A stretch of 64,000 bases of DNA from Pseudomonas sp. Irchel s3f7 (GCF_900187615.1 NZ_FYDO01000012.1:1-64000); one strand, 5' to 3'; positions 18,743 to 28,891 are shown, counted from the stretch's first letter. Notes: a model not told the origin generated them from the letters alone. Program-made: numbers and translations.

Positions 18743-20134
18743 TCACACAATGCCAGTGGCGTAGAAGGTGCCGATCACCACGAAAACCGCCAGGGTCTTG
18801 ATCAGCGTAATACAGAAAATGTCTTTGTAAGCCTCGCGGTGGGTCAGGCCGGTGACCGCCAGCAAGGTAATTACCGCACCGTTGTGCGGCAGGGTGTCCA
18901 TACCGCCGCTGGCCATCGACGCCACCCGGTGCATCACTTCCAGGGGAATGTTCGCAGCGTGGGCGGCGCTGATGAACTGTTCGGACATTGCCGCCAGCGC
19001 GATGCTCATGCCGCCCGATGCCGAGCCGGTGATACCGGCCAACAGGGTCACGGTAATCGCTTCATTGACCAGCGGATTGGGAATGTTCTTGAGCCAGTCG
19101 GCCAGCACCAGAAAACCTGGCAGCGAGGCGATCACCGCACCGAAGCCATATTCAGAGGCAGTGTTCATCGCCGCGAGCAGGGCACCGCTGACCGCACTTT
19201 TACTGCCTTCGGCCAGCTTGCTGCGGATCGCCTTGAAACCAAACGCGAGCACCATGAGGATGCCCACCAGCAACGCCGCCTGAACCGCCCAGATCGCGGT
19301 GAGCTTGGCGATTTCGGTGGTGACTGGCGTGGCCATGCCCGGCAGCGCCAGGCTGTGGGTCTTGCCGTACCACTGCGGAATCCACTGGGTGAACAGCAGG
19401 TTCATGATGCCCACCGCGAGCAACGGTGACAGGGCGAGCCACGGGTTGGGCAGCTTGATGTCGGCGGCGGTTTCCGGTTCGTTGCGCAGGTCCGAGCCAT
19501 AGCCTTCACCGCTGCGTTGGGCCTTGTTGCGCTGGCGCTGGAGAAACAGCATGCCGGCGCTGAACACGAAGATCGTGCCGATCACACCCAGCCACGGCGC
19601 CGCCCACGCGGTGGTGTTGAAGAAGGTGCTGGGAATGATGTTCTGGATCTGCGGCGTGCCGGGCAGGGCGTCCATGGTGAACGAGAACGCGCCGAGGGCG
19701 ATGGTCGCCGGGATCAGGCGCTTGGGAATGTTGCTTTGGCGGAACATCTCGGCAGCAAATGGATAGACCGCGAAGACCACCACGAACAGCGAGACGCCGC
19801 CGTAGGTCAGCAGGGCGCAGACCAGCACGATCACCAGCATGGCCTGACGCGTGCCGAGCAGGCGAATCGCGGCGGCAACGATGGAACGCGAGAACCCCGA
19901 CAACTCGATCAACTTGCCGAACACCGCACCGAGCAGGAACACCGGGAAATACAGTTTGATGAAGCCGACCATTTTCTCCATGAACACGCCGGTGAAGGCG
20001 GGCGCGACGGCAGAAGGGTCGGTGAGCAGGACGGCGCCAAGGGCGGCAATCGGGGCGAAAAGGATAACGCTGTAGCCACGGTAAGCAGCCAGCATCAGCA
20101 GCGCGAGGGCTGCCAAGGCAATGATCACACTCAT
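18743..20134 (-). CDS. GntP-family permease, probably for D-3-hydroxybutyrate
   Basis: 463 residues with about 12 hydrophobic segments throughout and the GntP-type motifs 'GAVFGKLIELSGFSRSI', 'YGGVSLFVVVFAVYPFA', 'ALPGTPQIQNIIPS' and 'TGSASGGMSIAL'. Members next to bdhA take up 3-hydroxybutyrate. It is the first gene of the operon; the upstream -24/-12 promoter and paired palindromes lie within 290 bp. The P. aeruginosa PA2003-PA2005 locus has the same gene set (recalled, not searched). Confidence 0.9.
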   Translation of the reverse strand: MSVIIALAALALLMLAAYRGYSVILFAPIAALGAVLLTDPSAVAPAFTGVFMEKMVGFIKLYFPVFLLGAVFGKLIELSGFSRSIVAAAIRLLGTRQAMLVIVLVCALLTYGGVSLFVVVFAVYPFAAEMFRQSNIPKRLIPATIALGAFSFTMDALPGTPQIQNIIPSTFFNTTAWAAPWLGVIGTIFVFSAGMLFLQRQRNKAQRSGEGYGSDLRNEPETAADIKLPNPWLALSPLLAVGIMNLLFTQWIPQWYGKTHSLALPGMATPVTTEIAKLTAIWAVQAALLVGILMVLAFGFKAIRSKLAEGSKSAVSGALLAAMNTASEYGFGAVIASLPGFLVLADWLKNIPNPLVNEAITVTLLAGITGSASGGMSIALAAMSEQFISAAHAANIPLEVMHRVASMASGGMDTLPHNGAVITLLAVTGLTHREAYKDIFCITLIKTLAVFVVIGTFYATGIV

Positions 20135-20190
20135 GGTGTGTCTCCTGGGTTGTTATTTTTGTAGGGTGGATCTTTTGTAGGAAAGGCGTA

Positions 20191-20207
20191 TAGCGACTTT
20201 CGTGCCA
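20191..20207 (-). promoter_or_regulatory. Sigma-54 (RpoN) promoter of the 3-hydroxybutyrate operon
   Basis: On the minus strand the sequence reads TGGCACGAAAGTCGCTA. GG and GC are separated by exactly 10 nt, and the -24 half is a perfect TGGCACG; the -12 half TCGCT has one mismatch to TTGCW. It lies 57 bp before the permease ATG, and the activator gene upstream encodes the GAFTGA loop needed to contact sigma-54. Confidence 0.8.
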
Positions 20208-20270
20208 GATAGCTAAGGCGTTGAAATATAAGGATATAGTTGTTTGTTTTGAGGTGAGTGAGGATAGTTT

Positions 20271-20286
20271 GTCTCAAGATTGAGAC
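20271..20286. promoter_or_regulatory. Palindromic activator site (UAS 1) for the 3-hydroxybutyrate operon
   Basis: GTCTCAAGATTGAGAC is an inverted repeat with 7-bp arms and a 2-bp centre. It lies about 64 bp upstream of the -24 element. The half-site TCTCA/TGAGA recurs at 20406-20430. Confidence 0.65.
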
Positions 20287-20306
20287 TTTTGGCGGGGGTG
20301 AGGACC

Positions 20307-20391
20307 TCATCGCGAGCAAGCTCGCTCCTACAGTGGTCCGCGCTCCCACATAAAGCTCCGTCTTCCTGTAGGAGCGAGCTTGTTTGCGATG
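20307..20391. repeat. REP doublet between the two activator sites
   Basis: Facing REP arms 'catcgcgagcaagctcgctcc' (from 20308, first 20 nt are the core) and 'gtaggagcgagcttgtttgc' (from 20369) belong to the class of the array at 185. It lies between the two palindromic sites, so it adds about 100 bp of hairpin-forming DNA to the enhancer region. Confidence 0.82.
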
Positions 20392-20405
20392 GATTGTCCA
20401 ATAGT

Positions 20406-20430
20406 TGAGATTTATGTCTCATTAATGAGA
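20406..20430. promoter_or_regulatory. Composite palindromic activator site (UAS 2) overlapping the hbcR stop codon
   Basis: Two overlapping inverted repeats share the half-site TGAGA/TCTCA: TGAGATTTATGTCTCA (20406-20421) and TCTCATTAATGAGA (20417-20430). The second covers the stop codon of the activator gene (20422-20424). Distance to the -24 element is about 200-220 bp, a normal range for enhancer-binding proteins. Confidence 0.6.
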
Positions 20431-21837
20431 TTCGGCAATCCCCAACGCCACCATCTTCTTGTACAACGTCGACCGTCCCAGCCCCAGTCGCGCCGCTGCT
20501 TGAACCACCTTTCCCCCGCATTGCGCGAGGGTGGATTCAATCAATTGCCGGTCAAACCGTTCCCGCGCTGCACTGAATGTCTCATAAGCAACCGCTTCGA
20601 AGGGCGGCGGAGACAGACGTTCAACGGGTGTGAATGTGCCAATGGCTGCCCGCAGATCCGTGGCTGTCAGGCGCAAGTCATCGCTGAGCAGGGCGGCGCG
20701 TTCCAGCACGTTGCGCAGCTCACGGATGTTTCCCGGCCAGGCATGCTGGCTCAGCAGCGCCAGGGCTTCGTGGTGCAGTTCATGCTGGCTGCGCAGTTCC
20801 TCCAGAATCGCTTCGCTCAGGGCCGGCAGGTCGTCAAGACGGTCGCGCAGGGGCGGTACCTGGATCGGCAAGACGTTGAGGCGGTAGTACAAATCGGCAC
20901 GAAACTCACCGCGTTTGATCGCGGCTTCGAGGTCGGTGGAGGTTGCGGCAATCACCCGCACATCGCTCTGGATCACTTCATTGGAGCCGACGGGTTCGAA
21001 CTCCTTTTCCTGCAACACCCGCAGCAGTTTGCTTTGCAGGGGCAGCGGCATGTCGCCGATTTCATCGAGAAACAAGGTGCCGCCCTGGGCGATTTGCAGT
21101 TTGCCGGCACGCCCCTTGCGGTCGGCGCCGGTAAAGGCGCCGGGCGCCGTGCCGAAAAATTCGGCTTCCAGCAATGATTCCGGAATAGCCGCGCTGTTGA
21201 TGCTGACAAACGCCTTGTGCGCCCGCGGCGACGCATTGTGGATCGCCTGGGCCAGCAATTCCTTGCCGGTACCGGTTTCGCCGAGCAGCAACACAGGCGA
21301 TTCCGTACTCGCACTACGACGTGCCCGACGTTTGACTTCCAGGCTGGCGGCGCTGGTGCCAATGAAATGAGCGAAGTTGTATTTGGTTTGCCGCGCGCGC
21401 AGCAGTGAACGGGTAGAGGCCAGTTCTTCCTGCATGCTCATGTAGCGCTTGAGCATCGGCGACAGGCTGCGCAATTCGTCGAACAGGGCGAAGCCGATGG
21501 CGCCGATCACCACGCCGGCATCGTCATGAATCGGCAGGCGCATGACCACCAGTGGTTCTTTGGAGGTGTCTTGCATGTCGAGCAAAATCGGCCGGCCGGT
21601 GCGCACCACTTCGCGCAACAGGCTGCCGGGGATCACGCTTTCGCAGGCCTTGCCGATCGCGCTTTCAGCCGACTCCAGGCCGAAGCGCCGGGCGTAGCGC
21701 TCGTTCATCCAGACGATGTTGGCGTCACGGTCGACGATCACCGTGCCTTCACTCGACTGCTCGATGATCTCGAACAATGAGCGGATCGCCAGCAGGCGCA
21801 CGCGCTGGTAGTCCTTAAGGCTTTCGGTGGTGTTCAT
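20422..21837 (-). CDS. hbcR: Sigma-54-dependent activator of 3-hydroxybutyrate use (HbcR-like)
   Basis: 471 residues: PAS domain at about 25-130 ('SSEGTVIVDRDANIVWMNER'), AAA+ domain at about 160-395 with Walker A 'LLGETGTGKELLAQ', the sigma-54 contact loop 'GAFTGA', Walker B 'GGTLFLDEIGDMPL' and R-finger region 'FRADLYYRLNVLPI'. The C-terminal Fis-type HTH is 'KVVQAAARLGLGRSTLYKKM'. ATG 21837 fits the PAS start; an upstream in-frame extension to 21921 is not family-like. It reads towards the 3-hydroxybutyrate operon and the palindromes between them are its likely enhancers. PA2005 of P. aeruginosa has this role (recalled). Confidence 0.88.
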   Translation of the reverse strand: MNTTESLKDYQRVRLLAIRSLFEIIEQSSEGTVIVDRDANIVWMNERYARRFGLESAESAIGKACESVIPGSLLREVVRTGRPILLDMQDTSKEPLVVMRLPIHDDAGVVIGAIGFALFDELRSLSPMLKRYMSMQEELASTRSLLRARQTKYNFAHFIGTSAASLEVKRRARRSASTESPVLLLGETGTGKELLAQAIHNASPRAHKAFVSINSAAIPESLLEAEFFGTAPGAFTGADRKGRAGKLQIAQGGTLFLDEIGDMPLPLQSKLLRVLQEKEFEPVGSNEVIQSDVRVIAATSTDLEAAIKRGEFRADLYYRLNVLPIQVPPLRDRLDDLPALSEAILEELRSQHELHHEALALLSQHAWPGNIRELRNVLERAALLSDDLRLTATDLRAAIGTFTPVERLSPPPFEAVAYETFSAARERFDRQLIESTLAQCGGKVVQAAARLGLGRSTLYKKMVALGIAESH

Positions 21838-21941
21838 CGGTATTGATCCTTGTTTCTCGTTGACTGTTCGGGCCCCATCGTCGGAACGCCGCCCGGGGCA
21901 AGCCCGCGATGGCTGCGACACGGTTCAACTGCCAGGCGCGA

Positions 21942-23519
21942 TTATGCCTGCCCCAACATCGCCGCTGCCATTAGCTCTTTGGTGTACGGGTGCTGCGGCG
22001 AATCGAACACATCATGGCTGGCGCCGCGTTCCACCACTTTGCCGTCCTTGATCACGATCATGTAGTGGGCAAGCGCGCGCACCACTGCCAGGTCATGGCT
22101 GATGAACAGGTAGGTCAAACCGTGTTTTTCCTGAAGCTGGCGAAGCAGGGCGACGACCTGTTTTTGCACGGTGCGGTCCAGCGCCGACGTCGGTTCGTCG
22201 AGCAGGATCAATGCCGGTTTCAGCACCAGCGCCCGGGCAATGGCGATGCGCTGACGTTGGCCGCCGGAAAATTCGTGGGGGTAGCGATGGCGGCTTTGCG
22301 GGTCGAGCCCGACTTCCTGCAACGCCCGGATCACTTCGGCGTTGCATTGCTCCGTCGTCAACTGGCTGTGCACTTCAAGGCCTTCGCTGATGATTTGCGC
22401 CACCGACATGCGCGGGCTGAGGCTGCCAAACGGATCCTGGAACACCACCTGCATCTTCTTGCGCCATGGGCGCAGCTGCTTTTGCGTCAGCTCCTCCAGC
22501 GCTTCGCCCTGAAAGCGAATGCCGCCTTCGGAGTCGAGCAGGCGCAGGATCGCCTGACCCAGCGTGGACTTTCCGGAGCCGGATTCACCGACAATACCCA
22601 GCGTCTTGCCGCGCTGAATGTTCAGGCTGATGCCATCCACGGCGCGCAGATAGGTTTTGCGCTGAAACAGTCCGCCACTGACCGGAAACTGCACCCGCAA
22701 ATCATCCACCTCCAGCACGTTTTCGCGTTCGTCCCGGGGCAGGGCTTCGCCCTCCGGTTCGGCGTTCAGCAGCACGCAGCTGTAAGGGTGTTTCGGTTCG
22801 GTGAACAGGGTTTCGCACGACGCCTGTTCGACGATTTCCCCGGCCTTCATCACGCACACGCGCTGGGCGATGCTGCGCACCAGATTGAGGTCGTGACTGA
22901 TCAGCAGCAGCGACATGCCCAGCCGTTGCTGCAAGGATTTGAGCAGCAGCAGGATTTTGCGCTGCACCGTCACATCAAGCGCCGTGGTGGGTTCGTCGGC
23001 GATCAACAGTTCCGGCTCGCAGGCCAGGGCCATGGCAATCATCACCCGCTGGCGCTGCCCGCCGGACAGTTGATGGGGATAGGCTTTCAGTCGCTCCAGG
23101 GGTTTTTGGATGCCCACCAGCTGCAGCAATTCAAGAATCCGCGCCTGCGCCGCTTTCCCGGCCATGCCTTTGTGCACCAGCAGCGTTTCACCGATCTGCT
23201 TTTCGATGCTGTGCAGCGGGTTGAGCGAAGTCATCGGCTCCTGAAAGATCATTGCGATGCGGTCGCCGCGCAGTTTGCGCAATTTTCCGGCATCGGCCCC
23301 TACCAGTTCCTGGCCGCGATAGCGGATGCTGCCGGTGGTCTCGGTGCCGCATTCGGGCAGCAATTGCAGGATCGAATGGGCCGTGACGGACTTGCCCGAA
23401 CCGGACTCGCCCACCAGCGCGAGGCATTCGCCGGGGCGGATGTCCAGGCACAGGTTGCGCACCACGGTCTGGCCGCTGAAGGCGACGCTGAGGTCACGGA
23501 TTTCGATCAGGTTGGTCAT
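21942..23519 (-). CDS. yejF: Peptide ABC transporter ATPase, two fused nucleotide-binding domains (YejF)
   Basis: 525 residues with two complete ABC domains. Domain 1 (about 1-255) has Walker A '[15 protein letters not shown]', signature 'LSGGQRQRV' and Walker B '[12 protein letters not shown]'. Domain 2 (about 270-525) has '[15 protein letters not shown]', '[15 protein letters not shown]' and '[12 protein letters not shown]'. Both carry the Opp/Dpp-type 'EPKHPYS' and '[11 protein letters not shown]' ends. In YejF both ATPases are one chain, unlike OppDF. ATG 23519 is taken rather than a TTG at 23537. Last gene of yejABEF, 14 bp after yejE. Confidence 0.93.
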   Translation of the reverse strand: MTNLIEIRDLSVAFSGQTVVRNLCLDIRPGECLALVGESGSGKSVTAHSILQLLPECGTETTGSIRYRGQELVGADAGKLRKLRGDRIAMIFQEPMTSLNPLHSIEKQIGETLLVHKGMAGKAAQARILELLQLVGIQKPLERLKAYPHQLSGGQRQRVMIAMALACEPELLIADEPTTALDVTVQRKILLLLKSLQQRLGMSLLLISHDLNLVRSIAQRVCVMKAGEIVEQASCETLFTEPKHPYSCVLLNAEPEGEALPRDERENVLEVDDLRVQFPVSGGLFQRKTYLRAVDGISLNIQRGKTLGIVGESGSGKSTLGQAILRLLDSEGGIRFQGEALEELTQKQLRPWRKKMQVVFQDPFGSLSPRMSVAQIISEGLEVHSQLTTEQCNAEVIRALQEVGLDPQSRHRYPHEFSGGQRQRIAIARALVLKPALILLDEPTSALDRTVQKQVVALLRQLQEKHGLTYLFISHDLAVVRALAHYMIVIKDGKVVERGASHDVFDSPQHPYTKELMAAAMLGQA

Positions 23520-23533
23520 TTCAAGTTTCCGCT

Positions 23534-24556
23534 TCAAGAGCGCGGGTCAAAGGCATCGCGCAAGGCTTCGCCAATAAACACCAGTAAAGAAAGAATCAGC
23601 GCCAGGGTGAAAAACGCCGTCAGGCCCAGCCATGGCGCTTGCAGGTTCTGCTTGCCTTGGCCGATCAGTTCGCCCAGCGAAGCACTGCCCGCCGGCATGC
23701 CGAACCCGAGGAAGTCCAGCGCCGTCAGGGTCGAAATGGCACCGGTCAGAATGAAAGGCAAATAACTCAGCGTCGCATTCATGGCGTTGGGCAGGATGTG
23801 TCGCACGATCACTTTTCGGTCGCTCAGGCCAAGTGCCCGTGCGGCTTTGACGTATTCCAGATTGCGCCCGCGCAGGAACTCGGCGCGCACCACGTCCACC
23901 AGGGCCAGCCAGGAAAACAGCGTCATGATCCCCAGCAGCCACCAGAAATTCGGCTCGACAAAACCGGACAAAATGATCAGCAGGTACAGCACCGGCAACC
24001 CGGACCAGACTTCCAGCAATCGTTGACCCAGCAGATCGACCCAGCCGCCGTAATACCCTTGCAGGGCACCGGCGGCGATACCGATCAGGGCGCTGACAAA
24101 CGTCAACATCAAGGCAAACAGAATCGACACCCGCGCACCGAAAATCACCCGGGCCAGCACGTCCCGTGACTGGTCATCGGTGCCCAGCCAGTTCACGCTG
24201 GTCGGCGGGCTCGGGGCGGGTTTGATCAAGTCGTAATTCGGCGTGTCGTCGCTGAACGGAATCGGCGGAAACAGCAGCCAGCCGCCATCCTTTTTAATCA
24301 GCTGCTGTACGTAATCACTGCGGTAGTCGGCCTGGAATGGCAGTTGCCCGCCGAACTCCTGCTCGGTGTAGCGCTTGAGCGCCGGGAAATACCACTGACC
24401 CTGATAACTGACGATCAGCGGTTTGTCGTTGGCGATCAGTTCGCCGCCGAGGGTCAGTGCGAACAGACCGATAAACAGCCACAGCGACCACCAGCCACGA
24501 CGGTTTTTCTTGAAACGCTCGAATCGACGACGCGCCAATGGGGAAAGCGTGAGCAT
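23534..24556 (-). CDS. yejE: Peptide ABC transporter permease YejE
   Basis: 340 residues. One N-terminal helix (WWSLWLFIGLFALTLGGELI) is followed by a large periplasmic loop typical of YejE (about 45-135, 'WYFPALKRYTEQEFGGQLPF'), then five helices with the permease EAA loop 'EYVKAARALGLSDRKVIVRH'. It partners with YejB in the inner membrane to import oligopeptides, in E. coli also microcin C. The start shares one base with the yejB stop. Confidence 0.93.
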   Translation of the reverse strand: MLTLSPLARRRFERFKKNRRGWWSLWLFIGLFALTLGGELIANDKPLIVSYQGQWYFPALKRYTEQEFGGQLPFQADYRSDYVQQLIKKDGGWLLFPPIPFSDDTPNYDLIKPAPSPPTSVNWLGTDDQSRDVLARVIFGARVSILFALMLTFVSALIGIAAGALQGYYGGWVDLLGQRLLEVWSGLPVLYLLIILSGFVEPNFWWLLGIMTLFSWLALVDVVRAEFLRGRNLEYVKAARALGLSDRKVIVRHILPNAMNATLSYLPFILTGAISTLTALDFLGFGMPAGSASLGELIGQGKQNLQAPWLGLTAFFTLALILSLLVFIGEALRDAFDPRS

Positions 24557-25617
24557 CAGGCGTTCCTCGCGGCAAAGTCGATACGCGGGTCGACCAGGGT
24601 GTAGCAGAGGTCGCCGACGAGTTTTATCAAAAGGCCGAACAAGGTGAAGATGAAGAGCGAGCCGAACACCACCGGATAGTCCCGCGACACAGCCGCTTCG
24701 TAACTCATGCGGCCCAGGCCATCGAGGGAGAAAATCACTTCGATCAACAACGAGCCGGCAAAAAACACGCTGATAAACGCCTGCGGAATCCCCGACACCA
24801 CCAGCAACATCGCGTTGCGGAACACATGGCCGTACAACACGCGGCGCTCGCTCAAGCCCTTGGCGCGGGCGGTGACCACGTATTGCCGGGTGATTTCATT
24901 GAGGAACGAGTTTTTGGTCAGGATGGTCAGCGTTGCGAAACCACCGATCACCAGCGCCGTCACCGGCAGTACCAGGTGCCAGAAGTAATCGGCGACTTTA
25001 CCGACGGTCGACAACGAGTCGAAATTGTCCGAGACCAGTCCGCGAACCGGGAACCAGTTCAACGAGGTGCCTCCGGCAAACACCACGATCAGGAACATGG
25101 CGAACAGGAACGCCGGCATGGCGTAGCCGATGATGATCGCCGTGCTGCTCCAGATATCGAAATGGCTGCCGTGATGCACGGCCTTGCGAATGCCCAGCGG
25201 GATCGACACCAGATAAGTGATCAGCGTCGCCCAGAGCCCGAGGGAAATGGTGACCGGCATTTTTTCCAGGATCAGGTCGGTGACCGTGGCGCCACGAAAG
25301 AAGCTCTTGCCGAAATCCAGCCGGGCGTAACTGGTGAGCATCAGCCACAGACGCTCGTGCGCGGGTTTGTCGAAACCGTACTGTTTTTCGATGTCTTTTA
25401 TCAATTGAGGATCGAGGCCGCGACTGGCCCGGGACGTGCTGCTCACGGAGTCACCGGAACCGCCACCGACCGCGGCGCCGCCAATGCCTTGCAGGTGCGC
25501 GATGGCTTGTTCCACTGGCCCGCCCGGTGCGGCCTGGACGATCACGAAATTGACCAGAAGAATGATCACCAGCGTCGGAATGATCAGCAGCAGACGCCGC
25601 AGTATGTATGCCCACAT
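24556..25617 (-). CDS. yejB: Peptide ABC transporter permease YejB
   Basis: 353 residues beginning [20 protein letters not shown], the family start, followed by '[10 protein letters not shown]', a Gly/Ser-rich loop (about 45-65), '[12 protein letters not shown]', '[13 protein letters not shown]' and the EAA loop '[20 protein letters not shown]'. Six helices in all. ATG 25617 is used since the upstream extension to 25701 is in the yejA coding region and not family-like. It shares one base with the yejA stop. Confidence 0.93.
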   Translation of the reverse strand: MWAYILRRLLLIIPTLVIILLVNFVIVQAAPGGPVEQAIAHLQGIGGAAVGGGSGDSVSSTSRASRGLDPQLIKDIEKQYGFDKPAHERLWLMLTSYARLDFGKSFFRGATVTDLILEKMPVTISLGLWATLITYLVSIPLGIRKAVHHGSHFDIWSSTAIIIGYAMPAFLFAMFLIVVFAGGTSLNWFPVRGLVSDNFDSLSTVGKVADYFWHLVLPVTALVIGGFATLTILTKNSFLNEITRQYVVTARAKGLSERRVLYGHVFRNAMLLVVSGIPQAFISVFFAGSLLIEVIFSLDGLGRMSYEAAVSRDYPVVFGSLFIFTLFGLLIKLVGDLCYTLVDPRIDFAARNA

Positions 25618-27485
25618 CAGTGCGGTCCTCCGGGTCTGCCACGGCGAATGCGCTCGGCCGTCATTTCCTGATTGGTCAACGGTGTGGTGCTCATTTCCCA
25701 CCAGCTCTCGATGGCTTCGTCATTGCTCGCTTGCACATTCGGGATGCCAAAGCGGTTCCACCAGACGGTGGAGGTGCCAGGCGGGTAGTAGTTGGGAATC
25801 CAGTAGTAATTCCACTGCAATACACGGTCGAGGGCATGGGCATAGTGCAGCATGTCAGCCTGGGTGTTGGCGCGCACCAGTCCGGCGATCAGGGAGTCCA
25901 CCGCGGGGTTCTTCAACACCATGTAGTTGTTGGAGCCGGGGTCGGTGGCGGCGGCCGAGCCGAAATAATTGAACAGTTCGCCTCCGGGCGAAGTGGTCAC
26001 CGGATAGCCGGTGACGATCATGTCGTAATCTCGGCTCATCAGGCGATTGACGTACTGGGATGAGTCGATGCGGCGGATATTCAGTTCGATGCCGATCTGC
26101 TTCAGCGTGCGCTTATAGGGCAACAGCAAACGGTCCATGCCGTTCTGGCTGATCAGGAACGTGAAGCTCAGCGGTTCACCGTCGGCGTTCACCAGTTGAT
26201 CACCATCGGGTTTCCAGCCGGCCTGTTCGAGCAGGTCCAGGGCTTGCAGTTGCTTGTCGCGAATCACGCCGCTGCCATCGGTTTTCGGCGCCTCGAACAC
26301 TTTGCTGAAAACTTCGTCGGGAATCTGTCCGCGCAGCGGTTCGAGGATCGCCAGTTCTCCGGCATCCGGCAGTTGCCGGGCGGCGAGGTCGGTGTTGGAG
26401 AAGTAGCTTTGCTGGCGGATGTACAGGTTGCGCATCATCTGCCGGTTGCTCCATTCGAAGTCCCACAGCATCACCAGCGCCTGACGTACCCGACGGTCCT
26501 GGAACATCGGCTTTTGCAGGTTGAACACGAAGCCTTGAGACGGTTGCGGCGCCTCGGTGGCGAGGTGGGCTTTTTGCAGGCGACCGTCGCTCAAGGCCGG
26601 GCTTTCGTAGCCGATGGAATAACCGGTGGCGGAAAACTCACGGTTGTAGTCGTAGGCGCCACCGCGCAGGACTTGGCGCGCGACGTCGGTATCACCGAAA
26701 TACTCGAGGCTGAAATGATCGAAGTTGTACAAGCCGCGGCTGACGGGCAACTCCTTGCCCCACCAATCGGGGTTGCGCTCGAACGTGATGCTGCGACCCG
26801 AATCGACTTTGCCTACTTTATAGGGGCCGCTGCCCAGCGGCGGTTCATAACCGCCACCGCCGGCAAAATCCCGGGTCTTCCACCAATGCTCGGGAAACAC
26901 CGGCAAGGTTGCGATGTCGAGGGGCAGGGTGCGGTTTTCGTTGTTCTTGAAGTCAAAGCGAACGACCAGTGGCGATTCCACTTCGACGCCTTTGACGTCG
27001 GCGAATTGAGTGCGATAGCGCAGGCTGCCCTGGGTCATCAGCAGGTCGAAGGTATAGCGCACGTCTTCGGCGGTGATGGGCTTGCCGTCGGCAAAACGCG
27101 CCTTGGGATTGAGGTAGAAGCGCAGGGACAGGCGGTCATCGGAACGCTCCATCTTCTGCGCCACCAGACCGTACACCGTGTAGGGCTCGTCCAGTGAACG
27201 CTGGGCCAGCGGTGAATACAGCAAACCATCGATCTGTGTGACGCCGATGCCTTTATCGATGTAGGGCAGGACATGGTCGAAGTGGCCGATTTCAATCGCT
27301 GAACGACGCATCGTGCCGCCCTTGGGGGCTTGCGGGTTGGTGTAGGCAAAATGACTGAAACCGGCTGGGTACTTGGCCGGTTCGCCGTAGACGGTCATTG
27401 CGTGTTGCGGCGCTGCGTTCACACCAACGGCGCCCAACAGCAGGGCCACGGCAGTGAACAATAAAATAGGGAAAGCCAGTCGCAT
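25617..27485 (-). CDS. yejA: Periplasmic oligopeptide-binding protein YejA
   Basis: 622 residues of the SBP family 5. A signal peptide (1-25, '[19 protein letters not shown]') is followed by '[20 protein letters not shown]', '[20 protein letters not shown]', '[19 protein letters not shown]', '[17 protein letters not shown]' and '[20 protein letters not shown]', all YejA-type. First gene of yejABEF. ATG 27485 is right before the signal peptide; an in-frame extension to 27584 is not. Confidence 0.93.
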   Translation of the reverse strand: MRLAFPILLFTAVALLLGAVGVNAAPQHAMTVYGEPAKYPAGFSHFAYTNPQAPKGGTMRRSAIEIGHFDHVLPYIDKGIGVTQIDGLLYSPLAQRSLDEPYTVYGLVAQKMERSDDRLSLRFYLNPKARFADGKPITAEDVRYTFDLLMTQGSLRYRTQFADVKGVEVESPLVVRFDFKNNENRTLPLDIATLPVFPEHWWKTRDFAGGGGYEPPLGSGPYKVGKVDSGRSITFERNPDWWGKELPVSRGLYNFDHFSLEYFGDTDVARQVLRGGAYDYNREFSATGYSIGYESPALSDGRLQKAHLATEAPQPSQGFVFNLQKPMFQDRRVRQALVMLWDFEWSNRQMMRNLYIRQQSYFSNTDLAARQLPDAGELAILEPLRGQIPDEVFSKVFEAPKTDGSGVIRDKQLQALDLLEQAGWKPDGDQLVNADGEPLSFTFLISQNGMDRLLLPYKRTLKQIGIELNIRRIDSSQYVNRLMSRDYDMIVTGYPVTTSPGGELFNYFGSAAATDPGSNNYMVLKNPAVDSLIAGLVRANTQADMLHYAHALDRVLQWNYYWIPNYYPPGTSTVWWNRFGIPNVQASNDEAIESWWEMSTTPLTNQEMTAERIRRGRPGGPH

Positions 27486-27568
27486 TGTCAGCCTTAAAGC
27501 CGGGGGGATAAACGATGATTTGTACGCTAGCGGCGCGTCCCTCGCCAGCCGTATTAACGTACCTGAAA

Positions 27569-27600
27569 CACAACGGCCCACCAAATGGCGGGCCGTTGTG
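27569..27600 (-). terminator. Hairpin terminator after the second parvulin gene
   Basis: Arms CACAACGGCCC (27569-27579) and GGGCCGTTGTG (27590-27600) pair perfectly over a 10-nt loop. Read leftward, it follows the stop of the parvulin gene (27620) by 20 bp. There are runs of A before it and TTTC after it on the minus strand. It should insulate that gene from yejA. Confidence 0.7.
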
Positions 27601-27619
27601 CGAAAAACTCAAGCGTTGA

Positions 27620-27901
27620 TCAGTCCTGGCGGCTGGTCACTTCCAGCAGGTGGTAACCGAACTGGGTCTTCACCGGGCCTTGCACGACGTTGATTGGCGC
27701 GCTGAAAACAACGGTGTCGAATTCCTTGACCATCTGGCCTGGACCGAACGAACCGAGGTCACCGCCCTGGCGGCTGGATGGGCAAGTGGAGTTAGCCTTG
27801 GCAACGTCGGCGAAGTCGGCGCCGCCTTCGATTTGGGCCTTGAGTTCGTTGCACTTGTCTTCGCTGGCAACAAGGATGTGACGGGCAGTGGCTTTAGCCA
27901 T
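27620..27901 (-). CDS. Parvulin-type peptidyl-prolyl isomerase (second stand-alone copy)
   Basis: 93 residues with the same single-domain plan as the gene at 12890: 'ATARHILVASEDKCNELKAQ', 'STCPSSRQGGDLGSFGPGQM', 'GPVKTQFGYHLLEVTSRQD'. It has no export signal. About half of the residues match the other copy, so they are clear paralogs rather than a recent duplication. ATG 27901 is chosen over one five codons earlier because family members begin MAKA. It is monocistronic with its own terminator. Confidence 0.92.
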   Translation of the reverse strand: MAKATARHILVASEDKCNELKAQIEGGADFADVAKANSTCPSSRQGGDLGSFGPGQMVKEFDTVVFSAPINVVQGPVKTQFGYHLLEVTSRQD

Positions 27902-28009
27902 GGGAAAATTCTCCATTCAGTGTTTTGCAAAGTGCTGAGCCTACCGGATTCAGGGCGCTATTTCTCCTCAAAAGTTCCAACCTGCGCGGGACCCGGAGCA
28001 AGGTGTTTG

Positions 28010-28891
28010 TCACAGGCCGACCTCTTTCAAGCGTTCGGCATGCTCCACAAACAGTTCAACCGGATCGATGTTCGTGCGCAGTTGACCCGCCGGCTGGCTG
28101 ATAGTGTCCAGATGATCCAGGGCGTAGTCGGAGCGGATCACCGTGCCCAAATGGGAACTGAAGCGTCCGACCATGCCATCGTTCTGATCGGCTTCGGTGA
28201 TGAAGTAGCGGGAAAAGGCGCGGCACAGGGTGTGGAACGGGTCGAGCGCGTTAACACCTTCGGCGAGCACATTGGGCTGAAGGACACCGCTCCATGAGTA
28301 ATAGCGAACGCCATCGACCAACTCTCGACCCTCGCCGCCCCAGGTTTTGGGTAAACCCTGTGGGTACTTGTCGTTGAATGCGCCTACGCCTTCGGTGGTC
28401 AGGGCATTCAGCGCAGCGACTGCGTTGCGCGCCAGGTAATGGTCGTTGCTGAGGGTTGCCAGGAAGTCGGCAAACAAGGTCACGACCGCCTCGGCAACTT
28501 GTTCCGGCAAGCGCCCGGGTGTCAGCGCCTTTCGCAGGAAATCAGCCAGTTCCGAGCCGTGATTAGGCCCGCTGACCGACGTCACCGAAGCGACCCTGCC
28601 TGGCGCAACCGCTGCAGCATAGCGTGCAGCGAGTGCGCCCTGACTGTGTCCGATCAGGTTGACTTTACTTGCGCCTGTTCCTTCCAGTACGCGCTCGATT
28701 TGCGCCAGTAGCTGGTCGCCACGAACTTCATTGCTGTGAATGGCTGACAGTTGCGGCACGAATACCCTTGCGCCGCTGTTTCGCAGGGCCTGTTTGATGT
28801 CATGGAAGAGTTCGAATTTGCCGATCCGTTCGACTCCGAACAGACCATGGATCAGCAGGATTGGGTGGCAGGTGTTTGCATTCCGTTGCAT
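28010..28891 (-). CDS. Triacylglycerol lipase (family I.1-like, no signal peptide)
   Basis: 293 residues of the alpha/beta hydrolase fold. 'YPILLIHGLFG'-type oxyanion strand is present (HPILLIHGLFGVERIG), with nucleophile Ser83 in 'LIGHSQGALAARY', and the Asp ('ITEADQNDGMVG') and His ('DYALDHLDTI') of the triad at the usual C-terminal places. The protein starts directly at the first strand without a signal peptide, and only one late Cys is present, so the disulfide of the P. aeruginosa LipA group is absent. This matches the P. fragi-type lipases, which are also about 293 residues. No lipase foldase gene is adjacent. Confidence 0.88.
   Translation of the reverse strand: MQRNANTCHPILLIHGLFGVERIGKFELFHDIKQALRNSGARVFVPQLSAIHSNEVRGDQLLAQIERVLEGTGASKVNLIGHSQGALAARYAAAVAPGRVASVTSVSGPNHGSELADFLRKALTPGRLPEQVAEAVVTLFADFLATLSNDHYLARNAVAALNALTTEGVGAFNDKYPQGLPKTWGGEGRELVDGVRYYSWSGVLQPNVLAEGVNALDPFHTLCRAFSRYFITEADQNDGMVGRFSSHLGTVIRSDYALDHLDTISQPAGQLRTNIDPVELFVEHAERLKEVGL

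Noticed and set aside
21990..23765. 591-codon open frame on the plus strand opposite yejF
   Set aside because: It is the antisense of a clear ABC ATPase gene; its composition (His-, Gln-, Phe-rich) is typical of shadow frames in high-GC DNA. The same holds for long antisense frames at 1130-2158, 5211-6302, 6611-7765, 7781-8836, 10732-12168, 14188-15864, 16775-18013 and 33204-34394.
28010..28891. Lipase as a secreted type II substrate
   Set aside because: The protein starts at the first beta strand with no signal peptide, and no lipase foldase gene is nearby, so secretion is not supported by the sequence.
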